Source: Kitasatospora sp. MAA4
GTDB lineage: Bacteria > Actinomycetota > Actinomycetes > Streptomycetales > Streptomycetaceae
Direction: 5' to 3'
NCBI RefSeq assembly: GCF_029893355.1
Contig: NZ_JARZAI010000001.1
Location: forward strand, 248,001 to 312,000
Length of the DNA stretch: 64,000 nucleotides
Made by a program: the position numbers and the translations under genes. The notes below the pieces were generated by a model. It saw nothing but the letters and a program-made list of their open reading frames with translations, was not told where the DNA came from and ran no database searches. This document shows, piece after piece, positions 1 through 10,178 of the stretch. Positions within the stretch are counted from its first letter, which is position 1, and the number at the start of each line of letters is the position of its first letter.

Positions 1-75
1 CAGGAAGTCCCCGGCACGGGAGGGGGAGAGCCCGGTCGGGGGCACGGCCCGGCGGGCGGTCTCGGTCGGCTGCAT
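1..75 (-). CDS. RecB-family (PD-(D/E)XK) nuclease, 5' end only
   Basis: Only the first 25 codons are in the window; the gene reads out of the left edge. The reading frame begins MQPTETARRAVPPTGLSPSR and continues AGDFL. The LSPSRxxDF start resembles the N-terminus of actinobacterial RecB-family exonuclease-like proteins, which normally continue into a Cys-containing segment that cannot be seen here. It is divergent from the metalloprotease gene, and the roughly 210 bases between them must hold both promoters. The call rests on a short motif plus the known neighbourhood of such genes beside trmI, so it is tentative. Confidence 0.45.
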   Translation of the reverse strand, partial: MQPTETARRAVPPTGLSPSRAGDFL

Positions 76-285
76 GGACCCGACCCTATGGGGTCCGGCC
101 GTCATCCCACTGTCAGGGCGCTCACAGCAACGATCCAGGCCCGGAACCGGTGGCCCGGCCTCCGTAGCGGGTAGGACACTGGTGGACAGGGGCGTCCCCG
201 CCGTACGGAGAGATCACGTAGCGTGGGCAGCCACCCGGCCCGGACGGCCGGAAGACGGCGGGGACGACGACCTGAAGGGGTCACG

Positions 286-1491
286 GTGAGCGACACCACG
301 GGTCAGCAGACCTCCGAGCAGCCACCCGAGCAGGACCGGCGCCCGCAGGAGCCCGTGCGCCCCGGCGGCGGAATCCTGATGGGCCGCCCCTTCGGCGTGC
401 CGATCTACGTCACCCCCACCTGGTTCCTGATCGCCGGCCTGATCACCTGGATCTTCGGCGGCCAGCTCGCCAACGTGCTGCCCGACCTCGGCGCCACCCG
501 CTACCTGGTCGCGTTCTCCTTCGCGATCGCCTTCTACGGCTCGGTGCTGGTGCACGAACTCGCCCACACCCTGGTCGCGCTGCGCTACAAGCTGGGCGTG
601 CGCCGGATCCAGCTGCAGTTCCTCGGCGGCATCTCGGAGATCGAACGGGAGGCCGAGACCCCGGGCCGGGAGTTCTGGCTGGCCTTCGTCGGGCCGCTGC
701 TCTCGCTGGTGCTCGGCGGGATCTGCTGGGGCGCGCTGAACTTCGTGACCCCCGGCACGGTCCCCGGCGTGCTGATCGCGGGCCTGGCCGTCTCCAACCT
801 GGTGGTCGCCGCCTTCAACCTGCTGCCCGGCCTGCCGCTGGACGGCGGCCGGATGCTGCGCGCGGTGGTCTGGGGCATCACCGGCCGTCCGATGGCCGGC
901 ACGGTCGCCGCCGCCTGGGCGGGGCGGGTGCTGGCGGTGGTCGTCCTGTTCGGGCTGCCGATGGTCAACAACGCCGGGGGCGGCACCCGCTCCAGCGGCG
1001 ACACGCTGCTGGACACGGCGCTGGCCGCGGTGCTGGCGGTGGTGATCTGGAACGGTGCCGGCGGGGCCGTGCGCAACGCCCGGCTGAAGGCGGCGCTGCC
1101 CGGACTGACCCTGCGCGGCCTCACCCGCCGGGCGGTGTCGGTCAGCGCCGACACGCCGCTGGCCGAGGCGCTGCGCCAGGCCCGCGAGGCGCAGGCCGGA
1201 GCCGTCCTGGTGGTCGACGGCCTGGGCGAGCCGCTGGCGCTGGTCAAGGAGGCCGCGGTCCTGCAGATCCCCGAGCAGCGCCGGCCCTGGGTCGCGGTCG
1301 GCGCACTGGCCCGCTCGCTGGAGCCGGGGATGCGGCTGCCCGCCGCCCTGGAGGGCGAGGAGCTGCTCGCGGCGCTGCGCGCCAAGCCCGCCAGCGAGTA
1401 CCTGGTGGTCGAGGCGGACGGCTCGGTCTACGGGGTGCTGGCGGTGCTGGACGTCGAGCGCCGGCTCAGCGCAGCCGTGTCCGGGCGCTGA
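286..1491 (+). CDS. Site-2 protease family (M50) membrane metalloprotease with CBS-like tail
   Basis: This 401-residue integral-membrane zinc protease probably acts in intramembrane proteolysis. The zinc motif HELAH lies at residues 90-94 with Glu91 as the catalytic base. The third metal ligand is Asp186 in the motif LPLDGGRML, the family's NPDG-like element. Several hydrophobic helices flank these sites, and the last 120 or so residues resemble paired CBS sequences, as in the Rip3/SpoIVFB-like subgroup. The GTG start at 286 is chosen because AAGGGG sits 5 bases upstream; an in-frame ATG at 223 lacks such a site. It precedes trmI by 40 bases and may be cotranscribed with it. The substrate cannot be inferred. 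Confidence 0.85.
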   Translation: MSDTTGQQTSEQPPEQDRRPQEPVRPGGGILMGRPFGVPIYVTPTWFLIAGLITWIFGGQLANVLPDLGATRYLVAFSFAIAFYGSVLVHELAHTLVALRYKLGVRRIQLQFLGGISEIEREAETPGREFWLAFVGPLLSLVLGGICWGALNFVTPGTVPGVLIAGLAVSNLVVAAFNLLPGLPLDGGRMLRAVVWGITGRPMAGTVAAAWAGRVLAVVVLFGLPMVNNAGGGTRSSGDTLLDTALAAVLAVVIWNGAGGAVRNARLKAALPGLTLRGLTRRAVSVSADTPLAEALRQAREAQAGAVLVVDGLGEPLALVKEAAVLQIPEQRRPWVAVGALARSLEPGMRLPAALEGEELLAALRAKPASEYLVVEADGSVYGVLAVLDVERRLSAAVSGR

Positions 1492-1531
1492 TTGGTCGGG
1501 GGCCCGTCGCCGTTCCCTTAGGATTGTCCTT

Positions 1532-2488
1532 ATGTCCGAACCGACCGGTGCCACCCGCAGGCGGGGGCCATTCACGGTCGGGGATCAGGTTCAGCTGACC
1601 GACCCCAAGGGCCGTCACTACACGTTCACGCTCGAAGCCGGGAAGAACTTCCACACCCACAAGGGTGCCTTCCCGCACGACGAGCTGATCGGTGCCCCCG
1701 AGGGCACGGTCGTGCGAACCACGGGGAACGTGCCGTATCTCGCGCTGCGCCCTCTGCTCCCCGACTACGTCCTGTCCATGCCCCGCGGCGCTGCCGTGAT
1801 CTACCCCAAGGACGCGGGGCAGATCCTGGCAATGGCCGACATCTTCGCGGGCGCCCGCGTGGTCGAGGCCGGCGTCGGCTCCGGCGCGCTCAGCACGTAC
1901 CTGCTGCGCGCGGTCGGTGACACCGGCATGCTGGCCTCCTACGAGCGCCGCCAGGACTTCGCGGACATCGCGCAGAAGAACGTCGAGCGCTACTTCGGCG
2001 GTCCGCACCCGGCCTGGAAGCTCACCGTCGGCGACCTCCAGGACAACCTGGTCGAGGGCGACGTCGACCGGATCATCCTGGACATGCTCGCCCCCTGGGA
2101 GTGCCTGGACGTGGCCGCCAAGGCCCTCGTCCCCGGCGGTCTGATCTGCTGCTACGTGGCCACCACCACGCAGCTGTCGCGCACCGTCGAGGCGCTGCGC
2201 GAGCACGGCAGCTTCACCGAGCCGGCGTCCTGGGAGACCATGGTCCGCACCTGGCACGTGGAGGGCCTGGCGGTCCGCCCGGACCACCGGATGATCGGTC
2301 ACACCGGCTTCCTGCTGACCTCCCGCCGGCTGGCGGACGGCGTCGAGCCGCCGCTGCGCCGCCGCCGCCCCGCCAAGGGCGCCTACGGCGAGGACTACGA
2401 CAACGGCAGCCCCGAGCCCACGCTGGCCGAGCGCGCGGCGGCCCGTGCGGCGTCCCGCGAGGACAACCCGGTCATCGACCAGGACTGA
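1532..2488 (+). CDS. trmI: tRNA (adenine-58-N1)-methyltransferase
   Basis: A 318-residue SAM-dependent methyltransferase expected to make m1A58 in the T-loop of tRNA. The N-terminal 90 residues form the small beta-domain typical of TrmI. A Rossmann domain follows with the glycine-rich SAM loop VVEAGVGSGALSTYLL, then an acidic loop (ASYERR) and DMLAPWECL. The charged C-terminal tail is usual for actinobacterial members. It sits just upstream of the proteasome genes, a conserved location in actinomycetes. A strong hairpin follows the stop codon. Confidence 0.93.
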   Translation: MSEPTGATRRRGPFTVGDQVQLTDPKGRHYTFTLEAGKNFHTHKGAFPHDELIGAPEGTVVRTTGNVPYLALRPLLPDYVLSMPRGAAVIYPKDAGQILAMADIFAGARVVEAGVGSGALSTYLLRAVGDTGMLASYERRQDFADIAQKNVERYFGGPHPAWKLTVGDLQDNLVEGDVDRIILDMLAPWECLDVAAKALVPGGLICCYVATTTQLSRTVEALREHGSFTEPASWETMVRTWHVEGLAVRPDHRMIGHTGFLLTSRRLADGVEPPLRRRRPAKGAYGEDYDNGSPEPTLAERAAARAASREDNPVIDQD

Positions 2489-2496
2489 CGGAACCC

Positions 2497-2522
2497 AAGG
2501 GCGGCGCCTCGGCGCCGCCCTT
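2497..2522 (+). terminator. Rho-independent-like hairpin after trmI
   Basis: A perfect 12-bp stem (2497-2508 pairing with 2511-2522) closes on a 2-base loop (about 6 bases in practice) 8 bases after the trmI stop. There is no T-run, as is common for high-GC actinobacterial terminators. Confidence 0.7.
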
Positions 2523-2634
2523 CGGCGTACCCCGGCGCACACGCCCCGGCGCGCGCCGCCCCCGGTGCCGGGCCACCCGTTCTGATGTGCGACGATGCTG
2601 GCGACACGGACATCCTGCCGGTGGAGGGGCCCCC

Positions 2635-3243
2635 TTGGCGGACGACGCAGTGCACGCAGTAGTGGCCGATCGGCCCGCCCGTGACACCACCCCGGACCAC
2701 GCCCGCCCGGGCCTGCTGCACTGGAGCGCCGTGCTGGCCGCCTGTGTGGCCGTGGTGGCCGCCGCGCTCGCCGCAGGGCCCGCTGCCGGAGCCGTCCGCA
2801 GCGCCCCGGCCGGCGCCCCCCGGCCCGTCCCGACCGCCCAGGCACCCGATCCGGCCAAGGCGCAGCTGCCGCTGGACTGCGGCCCCTTCCCGGTCAAGAT
2901 CTCGATCAGCTTCCCCGCCGACCTCGGCGACGGCACCCCCGCCACCGTGGTCGCCGCGCACTGCTCCGCCGACAACGGCACCCCGCCGGACGGCGTCTTC
3001 GTCCTGGCAGCCGGCCCCGACGGGCAGCCGGTGGTCCGCGACACCCTGGTGCACTGGCAGGAGAACCTGACGCTCACCCGCCTCGCGCTGCGCAGCGACG
3101 GCGTCCTGACCGGCCAGGCCCTCGGCTACTCCGGCGCCGACGTGCCGCGTTGCTGCCCCGACCTCACGGTAAACCTCAACTGGACGCGCAAGGGCGGCTC
3201 GTACGTCCGCACCCAGAGCAGCGCCCCGTCGGCCGCGGCCTGA
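2635..3243 (+). CDS. Secreted or membrane-anchored protein of unknown function
   Basis: A 202-residue protein with a TTG start at 2635, chosen because GGAGGGG lies 6 bases upstream; the longer open frame to 2101 only overlaps trmI. Residues 25-50 are hydrophobic (LLHWSAVLAACVAVVAAALA) and look like a signal anchor or uncleaved signal. A Pro/Ala linker follows, then a roughly 120-residue extracytoplasmic domain with four cysteines (LDCGPF, AHCSAD, PRCCPD) that may form disulfides. No enzymatic motif is visible. Homologues are likely conserved beside trmI, but the function is not recognised. Confidence 0.75.
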   Translation: MADDAVHAVVADRPARDTTPDHARPGLLHWSAVLAACVAVVAAALAAGPAAGAVRSAPAGAPRPVPTAQAPDPAKAQLPLDCGPFPVKISISFPADLGDGTPATVVAAHCSADNGTPPDGVFVLAAGPDGQPVVRDTLVHWQENLTLTRLALRSDGVLTGQALGYSGADVPRCCPDLTVNLNWTRKGGSYVRTQSSAPSAAA

Positions 3244-3271
3244 CGGGGCGCCAGCAGCGCTGCGCGGAGGC

Positions 3272-3574
3272 TCAGTCGGCGTCCGGCCCGTACACCTCGA
3301 CCTGGTCGCTCACCCGGCGGACGTGGATGCAGTCGCCCGGGCACTCCTTCGCCGAGTCGACCACGTCCCGAAGCAGCGTCAGCGGGACCGGCGCGGTCTC
3401 GCCCGGCTGCTGGCGCAACTCGTCGTCCTCGCCCTTCACATACGCCAGGCCGTCGATGTCCATCTCGAAGACCTCTGGGGCGTACTGCACGCAGATGCCG
3501 TCGCCCGTGCACAGGGCCTGATCGATCCAAACCTCAAGGGGCTCGCCGACGGCTGCCTCGCTGGTCACCGACAT
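3272..3574 (-). CDS. Ferredoxin ([3Fe-4S]/[4Fe-4S] single-cluster type)
   Basis: A 100-residue electron carrier. The cluster motif CTGDGIC is followed about 45 residues later by ECPGDCI; the position usually held by the second Cys is Asp, as in actinobacterial [3Fe-4S] or Asp-ligated [4Fe-4S] ferredoxins that serve cytochromes P450. The start is the ATG at 3574, preceded by AGGAG at good spacing; upstream codons to 3718 lack coding character. It is divergent from arc across a 250-base promoter region. No P450 gene is present in the window, so its partner is unknown. Confidence 0.88.
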   Translation of the reverse strand: MSVTSEAAVGEPLEVWIDQALCTGDGICVQYAPEVFEMDIDGLAYVKGEDDELRQQPGETAPVPLTLLRDVVDSAKECPGDCIHVRRVSDQVEVYGPDAD

Positions 3575-3827
3575 CGTCTCCTGCCGTTTCTGTCCGCTTG
3601 TCCGACGATCCGTCCAGGAGGAACGGTCACGATCGGGTATTGACTTGCCCGACGATACATCCGCCCGCTTTCCGAGGGTGTGTGGTGGGTATCTCCTACG
3701 CAGAGGGGAAGCACACACGGGTGAAGATCGGACACACCCCTTCCGTCTTTCTGATCTAGGGGTTTACACGGCCCCTGGTCCAGGTAGGGTCTGGAAGCAT
3801 CCCGCTCCCCAGGAGGAGGTGAGGACC

Positions 3828-5594
3828 GTGGCAGCCCACGATGACGACTACAACCGCAGTGCCGGCAAGCCCGCTCGTGGTTCCGACGAGGCCGCACAGG
3901 TCTCGTACCTCGAGCAGGAGATCGCCGTCCTGCGCCGCAAGCTCGCCGATTCGCCGCGCTCGTCGAGAATTCTCGAAGACCGGGTCATCGAGCTTCAGAC
4001 CAACCTGGCCGGAGTCTCCGCCCAGAACGAACGGCTCGCCTCCACCCTGCGAGAGGCCCGCGACCAGATCGTGGCCCTCAAGGAGGAAGTGGACCGGCTG
4101 GCCCAGCCACCCGCAGGATTCGGCACCTTCCTCTCCCAGAACGAGGACGGCACCGCCGACATCTTCACCGGCGGGCGCAAACTGCGCGTCAACGTCAGCC
4201 CGAGCCTCGACCTCGACGAGCTGCGCCGCGGCCAGGAAGTGCTCCTGAACGAGGCGCTCAACATCGTCGACGCGTTCGAGTTCGAGAGCATCGGCGACAT
4301 CGTCACCCTCAAGGAGGTCCTGGAGGACGGCGAACGCGCGCTGGTCACCGGGCACACCGACGAGGAGCGGGTGGTCCGGCTCGCCGAACCGCTGCGCGAC
4401 GTCACGCTGCGCCCCGGCGACGCCCTGCTGATGGAGCCGCGTTCCGGCTACGTCTACGAGGTCGTCCCCAAGGCGGAGGTCGAGGAGCTCGTCCTCGAAG
4501 AGGTCCCCGACATCGACTACCGGCAGATCGGCGGTCTGCACGCGCAGATCGAGATGATCCGCGACGCGGTCGAGCTGCCCTACCTGCACGCGGAGCTCTT
4601 CAAGGAGTACGAGCTGCGGCCCCCCAAGGGCGTGCTGCTCTACGGCCCTCCCGGCTGCGGCAAGACGCTGATCGCCAAGGCGGTCGCCAACTCGCTGGCC
4701 AAGAAGGTCGCCGAGGTCACCGGCCAGCCCCAGGGCAAGAGCTACTTCCTCAACATCAAGGGTCCCGAGCTGCTCAACAAGTACGTCGGCGAGACCGAGC
4801 GGCAGATCCGCCTGGTCTTCCAGCGGGCTCGTGAGAAGGCCAGCGAGGGCACCCCCGTCATCGTGTTCTTCGACGAGATGGAGTCGCTCTTCCGCACCCG
4901 CGGCTCCGGGGTCAGCTCGGACGTCGAGAACACCATCGTCCCCCAGCTGCTCGCCGAGATCGACGGCGTGGAGGGGCTGGAGAACGTCATCGTGATCGGC
5001 GCCTCCAACCGCGAGGACATGATCGACCCGGCGATCCTGCGCCCGGGCCGGCTCGACGTCAAGATCAAGATCGAGCGTCCGGACGCCGAGGCGGCCAAGG
5101 ACATCTTCTCCAAGTACCTCAAGCCCTCGCTGCCCTTCCACCCGGACGACCTCAAGGAGCACGACGGGTCGCTGGACTCCACCGTCGCCGCCATGATCCA
5201 GGCGGTTGTGGAGCGGATGTACACCGAGACCGAGGAGAACCGCTTCCTGGAGGTCACCTACGCCAACGGTGACAAGGAGGTTCTGTACTTCAAGGACTTC
5301 AACTCCGGCGCGATGATCCAGAACATCGTCGACCGGGCGAAGAAGATGGCCATCAAGGACTTCCTCGACCACGGCCAGCGCGGCCTTCGGGTCTCCCACC
5401 TGCTCGCCGCCTGCGTGGACGAGTTCAAGGAGAACGAGGACCTGCCCAACACCACCAACCCGGACGACTGGGCCCGTATCTCCGGCAAGAAGGGCGAGCG
5501 GATCGTCTTCATCCGCACGCTGGTCACCGGAAAGCAGGGCGCCGAGTCCGGCCGCTCCATCGACACCGTGGCCAACACCGGCCAGTACCTCTAG
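3828..5594 (+). CDS. arc: Proteasome-associated AAA+ ATPase (ARC/Mpa)
   Basis: Hexameric unfoldase that captures pupylated proteins and feeds them to the 20S core. The protein has 588 residues, the usual Streptomyces length. The order is an N-terminal coiled coil (about residues 20-80, the Pup-binding helix), tandem OB folds (about 90-220) and an AAA domain with Walker A GPPGCGKT at 273-280 and Walker B FFDE with Asp349/Glu350. It ends GQYL, the C-terminal tail that docks into the proteasome alpha ring in Mpa. GTG 3828 is favoured by AGGAGGAGG 8 bases upstream. An 18-bp hairpin separates it from dop. Confidence 0.96.
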   Translation: MAAHDDDYNRSAGKPARGSDEAAQVSYLEQEIAVLRRKLADSPRSSRILEDRVIELQTNLAGVSAQNERLASTLREARDQIVALKEEVDRLAQPPAGFGTFLSQNEDGTADIFTGGRKLRVNVSPSLDLDELRRGQEVLLNEALNIVDAFEFESIGDIVTLKEVLEDGERALVTGHTDEERVVRLAEPLRDVTLRPGDALLMEPRSGYVYEVVPKAEVEELVLEEVPDIDYRQIGGLHAQIEMIRDAVELPYLHAELFKEYELRPPKGVLLYGPPGCGKTLIAKAVANSLAKKVAEVTGQPQGKSYFLNIKGPELLNKYVGETERQIRLVFQRAREKASEGTPVIVFFDEMESLFRTRGSGVSSDVENTIVPQLLAEIDGVEGLENVIVIGASNREDMIDPAILRPGRLDVKIKIERPDAEAAKDIFSKYLKPSLPFHPDDLKEHDGSLDSTVAAMIQAVVERMYTETEENRFLEVTYANGDKEVLYFKDFNSGAMIQNIVDRAKKMAIKDFLDHGQRGLRVSHLLAACVDEFKENEDLPNTTNPDDWARISGKKGERIVFIRTLVTGKQGAESGRSIDTVANTGQYL

Positions 5595-5651
5595 TACCTC
5601 CAGCACATCCAGGCGAGGCAGTATCCGCACCACCTGCACACGACACGCTCC

Positions 5652-5701
5652 GACACCCCGTCCGGCCGTCGGCCCCCGGGCCCACGGCCGGACGGGGTGT
5701 C
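5652..5701 (+). terminator. Perfect 18-bp hairpin between arc and dop
   Basis: Bases 5652-5669 pair perfectly with 5684-5701 around a 14-base GC-rich loop, 57 bases after the arc stop. No T-run follows. It probably ends arc transcription and makes dop-pup a separate unit. Confidence 0.75.
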
Positions 5702-5846
5702 TGCGGCACCCGGGGCACCGGGCCGTCGGCGCAGTGCTCCACGCACCACCCGCCGCCGCGGACCACACGGTCCGCCGCCGGCGGAGCACAGCAGGGACGT
5801 CGGTGTCCCGCCCGCTCGGGGCGGGGCGACGGGCAAGGAGGGCCGC

Positions 5847-7358
5847 ATGACCGTAAGGCGCGTGATGGGCATCGAGACCGAGTACGGGATCTCCGTACCC
5901 GGACACCCCAACGCCAACGCCATGCTCACCTCGTCCCAGATCGTCAACGCCTACGCGGCGGCGATGCACCGGGCGCGCCGCGCCCGCTGGGACTTCGAGG
6001 AGGAGAACCCGCTGCGGGACGCCCGGGGTTTCGACCTCGCCCGCGAGGTGGCGGATTCCAGCCAGCTGACCGACGAGGACATCGGCCTGGCCAACATCAT
6101 CCTCACCAACGGCGCCCGCTTCTACGTGGACCACGCGCACCCCGAGTACAGCTCGCCCGAGATCACCAACCCGCGCGACGCGGTGCTCTGGGACAAGGCC
6201 GGCGAGCGGATCATGGCCGAGGCCGCCGCCCGTGCCCTGGAACTGCCCAACGGGCAGACCATCCACCTGTACAAGAACAACACCGACAACAAGGGCGCCT
6301 CCTACGGCACCCACGAGAACTACCTGATGCAGCGGGCCACCCCGTTCGCCGACATCGTCCGCCACCTCACCCCGTTCTTCGTCTCCCGCCAGGTGGTCAC
6401 CGGCGCCGGCCGGGTCGGCATCGGCCAGGACGGCTCAGCCAACGGCTTCCAGCTCAGCCAGCGGGCCGACTACTTCGAGGTCGAGGTCGGCCTGGAGACC
6501 ACCCTCAAGCGGCCCATCATCAACACCCGCGACGAGCCGCACGCGGACGCCGAGAAGTACCGCCGGCTGCACGTGATCATCGGCGACGCCAACCTCTCGG
6601 AGATCTCCACCTACCTCAAACTCGGCACCACCTCGCTGGTGCTGGCGATGATCGAGGCCGGCTTCATCGCCGTCGACCTCGCCGTCGACCAGCCGGTGCG
6701 CACCCTGCACCGGGTCTCCCACGACCCCTCGCTGCAGCACCTGATCCAGCTGCGCAGCGGCCGCAAGCTGACCGCCGTGCAGCTTCAGATGGAGTACTGC
6801 GAGCTGGCCCGCAAGTACGTCGAGGACCGCTACGGCCACGACGCCGACGAGCAGACGGTGGACGTGCTGGCCCGCTGGGAGGACGTGCTCGGCCGCCTGG
6901 AGCGCGACCCGATGAGCCTGTCCAAGCAGCTCGACTGGGTCGCCAAGAAGGAGCTGCTGGAGGGCTACCGCCAGCGCGACGGCCTGGACTGGGACCACCC
7001 CCGGCTGCACCTGGTCGACCTCCAGTACAGCGACGTACGACCCGAGAAGGGCCTCTACAACCGCCTGGTGGCCCGCGGTCGCTTCGACCGCCTGGTGACC
7101 GAGGAGGACGTGCTGCGCGCCGTCCACAAGCCCCCGGAGGACACCCGGGCGTACTTCCGCGGCCGCTGCCTCGAGCAGTACGCGGAGCACGTCGCGGCGG
7201 CCTCCTGGGACTCGGTCATCTTCGACCTGCCGGGCCGCGACTCCCTCCAGCGGGTACCGACCCTGGAGCCGCTGCGCGGGACCCGCAACCACGTCAAGGA
7301 ACTCCTCGACCGCTGCCGCACCGCCGAGGACCTGGTCCGGGTGCTCTCCGGCGGCTGA
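5847..7358 (+). CDS. dop: Pup deamidase / depupylase
   Basis: A 503-residue carboxylate-amine-ligase-fold enzyme. It deamidates the C-terminal Gln of Pup to Glu and removes Pup from conjugates. Recognisable motifs are the nucleotide-binding start ([10 protein letters not shown]), [14 protein letters not shown], the [17 protein letters not shown] segment shared with PafA, and an insertion typical of Dop compared with PafA. ATG 5847 follows AAGGAGG at 5-base spacing. Pup in this window ends in Gln, so Dop activity is needed before ligation. A gap of 219 bases precedes pup. Confidence 0.95.
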   Translation: MTVRRVMGIETEYGISVPGHPNANAMLTSSQIVNAYAAAMHRARRARWDFEEENPLRDARGFDLAREVADSSQLTDEDIGLANIILTNGARFYVDHAHPEYSSPEITNPRDAVLWDKAGERIMAEAAARALELPNGQTIHLYKNNTDNKGASYGTHENYLMQRATPFADIVRHLTPFFVSRQVVTGAGRVGIGQDGSANGFQLSQRADYFEVEVGLETTLKRPIINTRDEPHADAEKYRRLHVIIGDANLSEISTYLKLGTTSLVLAMIEAGFIAVDLAVDQPVRTLHRVSHDPSLQHLIQLRSGRKLTAVQLQMEYCELARKYVEDRYGHDADEQTVDVLARWEDVLGRLERDPMSLSKQLDWVAKKELLEGYRQRDGLDWDHPRLHLVDLQYSDVRPEKGLYNRLVARGRFDRLVTEEDVLRAVHKPPEDTRAYFRGRCLEQYAEHVAAASWDSVIFDLPGRDSLQRVPTLEPLRGTRNHVKELLDRCRTAEDLVRVLSGG

Positions 7359-7577
7359 ACCCGCCCGGTGAGTCGGCGATCACCACGGGTGAACGCACCC
7401 CCGGAGGGGAATCATCCAGGTGACGTCCCGGCGTTGAAGAGAGTGGACGTTCAGGGTGGAGGCAGCAGACGCCGCCGATACCACGCAAACGGGCAGCGCC
7501 AGTCGCACCCGGTGTATAGGGTCTGAGCAGCAGGCTTGGACCAACCGTGCCAGACGAATTCGAGCGGGGTGAGGGAC

Positions 7578-7796
7578 ATGGCGACCAAGGACACCGGCGG
7601 CGGCCAGCAGCGGGCGAACCGCTCCTCCGAGGAGGTCGAGGAGCAGACTGCGGAAACGCAGAACTCCGAGGAACTCAAGGAGCGCCAGGAAAAGCTGAGC
7701 GACGACGTGGACGCGGTATTGGACGAAATCGACGAAGTCCTCGAGTCTAATGCCGAGGATTTTGTTCGTGGCTTCGTTCAAAAGGGCGGGCAATAA
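7578..7796 (+). CDS. pup: Prokaryotic ubiquitin-like protein Pup (Gln form)
   Basis: A 72-residue, highly charged, largely disordered modifier conjugated through its C-terminus to lysines of target proteins. The C-terminus FVQKGGQ shows the encoded Gln that Dop converts to Glu. The helical ARC-binding stretch is around LSDDVDAVLDEIDEVLE, followed by NAEDFVRGF. The start is the internal ATG at 7578 (MATKDTGGGQ), matching Streptomyces Pup; a longer frame to 7536 lacks Pup similarity. Only 3 bases separate its TAA from the next gene, so the two are probably translationally coupled. Confidence 0.97.
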   Translation: MATKDTGGGQQRANRSSEEVEEQTAETQNSEELKERQEKLSDDVDAVLDEIDEVLESNAEDFVRGFVQKGGQ

Positions 7797-7799
7797 AGA

Positions 7800-8480
7800 A
7801 TGTCGGAAATGCATTTCGAGGCGCATTGTTCGAGATGCAAGAAGACATTGCCGGCCGGTGATTTCGCAAAGAATCGGTCGAGGTGGAACGGGCTGCAGGC
7901 GATGTGTCGCGCCTGCAGCGCCGCCTATTACGACCAGCGGCAACTGGCCAAGGGCAAGGTCGTCCGTCCGCGCGTGGAGGTTCCGGTCGGACACAAGCGG
8001 TGTGCGAAGTGCGAACAGGTGAAGCCGCATGCCGAATGGGACCTCAACCGCAGTTCGCCGGACGGTTTCGCGGCCTATTGCAAGGCGTGTCGAAAGGTCT
8101 ATGGCAGGCGTCGGCATTTCGAGAAGAACTACGGCATGACCGAGGCCGACCTGCAGGCCATGCTCGCCTCGCAGCACCACCTCTGCGTGATCTGTCTGGC
8201 GAAGCGGGCCGAGCATGTGGATCACGACCACGAAACGGGTAGGGTCCGTGGCATCCTCTGCTTCGCGTGCAACGCGGCACTCGGGCAGATGAGGGACAGT
8301 CCCGACGCGCTCCGGCGGGCTGCCGACTATCTGGAAGGAATCGTGTGGAAGCCAACACTCGTGGCACCGGGCGTCTACCGGATGCCTTCCTCACTGCGGG
8401 ATCCTCGTCGTTCATCGAGTTCCTGGCGGACTATTCGCCGGAGCTGCTCCCCGGACGGCGCGTCCTCCCCGAGGGACTGA
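7800..8480 (+). CDS. Endonuclease VII-like HNH protein inside the proteasome operon
   Basis: A 226-residue protein with two N-terminal zinc-ribbon-like repeats ([16 protein letters not shown]...CRAC and [13 protein letters not shown]...CKAC). A recombination-endonuclease-VII/HNH core follows, with [19 protein letters not shown] and [12 protein letters not shown]. Cysteine pairs bind zinc and the HVDHDH residues are the expected metal/catalytic site. Its first 300 bases are visibly more A/T-rich than neighbouring genes. The open frame continues 136 bases into prcB; similarity probably ends near VYRMPSS, leaving a low-complexity Ser/Arg tail that could be non-conserved. A role in proteasome function is not established. 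Confidence 0.85.
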   Translation: MSEMHFEAHCSRCKKTLPAGDFAKNRSRWNGLQAMCRACSAAYYDQRQLAKGKVVRPRVEVPVGHKRCAKCEQVKPHAEWDLNRSSPDGFAAYCKACRKVYGRRRHFEKNYGMTEADLQAMLASQHHLCVICLAKRAEHVDHDHETGRVRGILCFACNAALGQMRDSPDALRRAADYLEGIVWKPTLVAPGVYRMPSSLRDPRRSSSSWRTIRRSCSPDGASSPRD

Positions 8481-9187
8481 CCATCGACGCCCCGCACGGC
8501 ACCACCATCGTCGCCGCCGTCTTCGACGGTGGCGTGGTGATCGCTGGTGACCGCCGGGCGACGATGGGCAACGTGATCGCCCAGCGCGACATCGAGAAGG
8601 TCTTCCCGGCCGACGAGTACAGCGCGGTCGGCATCGCCGGCACCGCCGGCCTCGCGGTCGAGATGGTCCGCCTGTTCCAGCTGGAGCTGGAGCACTACGA
8701 GAAGATCGAGGGCGCGGTCCTCTCGCTGGAGGGCAAGGCCAACCGCCTCACCACCATGATCCGGGGCAACCTGGGCATGGCGATGCAGGGTCTGGCCGTC
8801 GTCCCGCTCTTCGCCGGCTACGACCTGGACCTCGGGCGCGGGCGGATCTTCAGCTACGACGTCACCGGCGGCCGGTCCGAGGAGCGCGGCTTCACGGCCA
8901 CCGGCTCCGGCTCGGTCTTCGCCCGCGGGTCGCTGAAGAAGCTCTACCGCGATGACCTGACGGCCGATCAGGCCGCCACCCTGGTCGTCCAGGCGCTCTA
9001 CGACGCGGCCGACGACGACTCGGCGACCGGCGGTCCCGACATGGCGCGCAAGATCTTCCCGATCGTCTCGCTGATCACCGAGGACGGCTTCCGCAGGCTG
9101 TCCGACGACGAGGTGTCCACGATCGCGCACTCGATCGTCGAGCACCGCAACGCCCGTCCGAACGGTCCGCAGGCCCCCCTGCTGTAG
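8345..9187 (+). CDS. prcB: 20S proteasome beta subunit
   Basis: Catalytic subunit of the self-compartmentalising protease, 280 residues. A 52-residue propeptide ends DAPHG and autocleavage exposes Thr53 of [11 protein letters not shown], the N-terminal nucleophile. Asp and Lys of the active site fit [10 protein letters not shown] and the following IEKVF region. GTG 8345 begins [12 protein letters not shown], matching known Streptomyces PrcB N-termini, and GGAAGGA lies just upstream. The first 136 bases overlap the HNH gene in another frame. prcA follows after 48 bases. Confidence 0.96.
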   Translation: MEANTRGTGRLPDAFLTAGSSSFIEFLADYSPELLPGRRVLPEGLTIDAPHGTTIVAAVFDGGVVIAGDRRATMGNVIAQRDIEKVFPADEYSAVGIAGTAGLAVEMVRLFQLELEHYEKIEGAVLSLEGKANRLTTMIRGNLGMAMQGLAVVPLFAGYDLDLGRGRIFSYDVTGGRSEERGFTATGSGSVFARGSLKKLYRDDLTADQAATLVVQALYDAADDDSATGGPDMARKIFPIVSLITEDGFRRLSDDEVSTIAHSIVEHRNARPNGPQAPLL

Positions 9188-9235
9188 TCCGCCAGCCCCA
9201 CACCCCACCCACCTGACAGAAGGGGACGACCGCCG

Positions 9236-10009
9236 GTGTCCACACCGTTCTACGTCTCGCCTCAGCAGGCCATGGCGGACCGCGCGGAGTACGCCCGCAA
9301 GGGCATCGCGCGCGGTCGCAGCGTGGTCGTGCTCACCTACGCCGACGGCATCGTCTTCGTCGCCGAGAACACCTCCCGGGCGCTGCACAAGGTGTCCGAG
9401 ATCTACGACAAGATCGCGTTCGCCGCGGTCGGCCGCTACAACGAGTTCGAGAACCTGCGGATCGGCGGCGTCCGATACGCCGATCTGCGCGGCTACTCCT
9501 ACGACCGGGCCGATGTGACGGCCCGTGGGCTGGCCAACGTCTACGCCCAGACGCTGGGCACCATCTTCTCCTCGGTGGGCGAGAAGCCCTACGAGGTGGA
9601 GCTGATCGTCGCCGAGGTGGGCAAGGCCACCGAGGACGACCAGATCTACCGGCTGACCCCGGACGGGTCCGTGGTGGACGAGCAGAACACCGTCGTGGTC
9701 GGCGGCAACGCGGACTCCATCGGCACGTACCTGGAGCAGCGCCACACGCCCGGTCTGAGCCTGGCGGAGGCCCTCAAGGTGGCCGTGGAGTCGCTCGCCC
9801 GCGACCCCAACGGCGGCTCGCCGCGCACCCTCACGCCCGAGCAGCTGGAGGTGGCCGTGCTGGACCGCCACCGGCCGCAGCAGCGCAAGTTCAAGCGGAT
9901 CCTGGGCGGCCAGCTGGCCCGGCTGCTGAGCGGCGACGAGTCGGCGGCGGCCGAGGACGGCACCGAGGGCGCGGCCCCGAAGGACGTCTCCGGGGACGCC
10001 GCCGAGTAG
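9236..10009 (+). CDS. prcA: 20S proteasome alpha subunit
   Basis: A 257-residue structural ring subunit that gates the proteasome and receives the C-terminal tail of ARC. It begins with the alpha-subunit signature [20 protein letters not shown], continues with [20 protein letters not shown], and has an acidic Ala/Glu/Asp C-terminal tail that varies among actinomycetes. The GTG start at 9236 has AGAAGGGGA about 9 bases upstream. A perfect hairpin follows the stop, so pup-HNH-prcB-prcA looks like one transcription unit. Confidence 0.96.
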   Translation: MSTPFYVSPQQAMADRAEYARKGIARGRSVVVLTYADGIVFVAENTSRALHKVSEIYDKIAFAAVGRYNEFENLRIGGVRYADLRGYSYDRADVTARGLANVYAQTLGTIFSSVGEKPYEVELIVAEVGKATEDDQIYRLTPDGSVVDEQNTVVVGGNADSIGTYLEQRHTPGLSLAEALKVAVESLARDPNGGSPRTLTPEQLEVAVLDRHRPQQRKFKRILGGQLARLLSGDESAAAEDGTEGAAPKDVSGDAAE

Positions 10010-10024
10010 CGCGGCGGCTTCCGG

Positions 10025-10065
10025 GCCCGTGGGGTGCGGCGCGATCGGCGCCGCACCCCACGGGC
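10025..10065 (+). terminator. Perfect 18-bp hairpin after prcA
   Basis: Bases 10025-10042 pair perfectly with 10048-10065 around a 5-base loop (GATCG), 15 bases after the prcA stop. Confidence 0.8.
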
Positions 10066-10178
10066 GCGCGCATTTCCGGCCCGGTGCGCCGCGGCCGCGG
10101 TCCGGCCCGGAATAACCGTGCTCCGATTGGCGCAGCAGAAACGGTTTCAGAACCCCGCCAGAAGCGTAAAGTCCCACC

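Noticed and set aside
3756-6365. 869-codon open frame on the minus strand across arc and dop
   Set aside because: It is antisense to two firmly identified genes; its Val/Leu/Asp/Gly-rich composition is the usual shadow of high-GC codon bias and no domain is visible.
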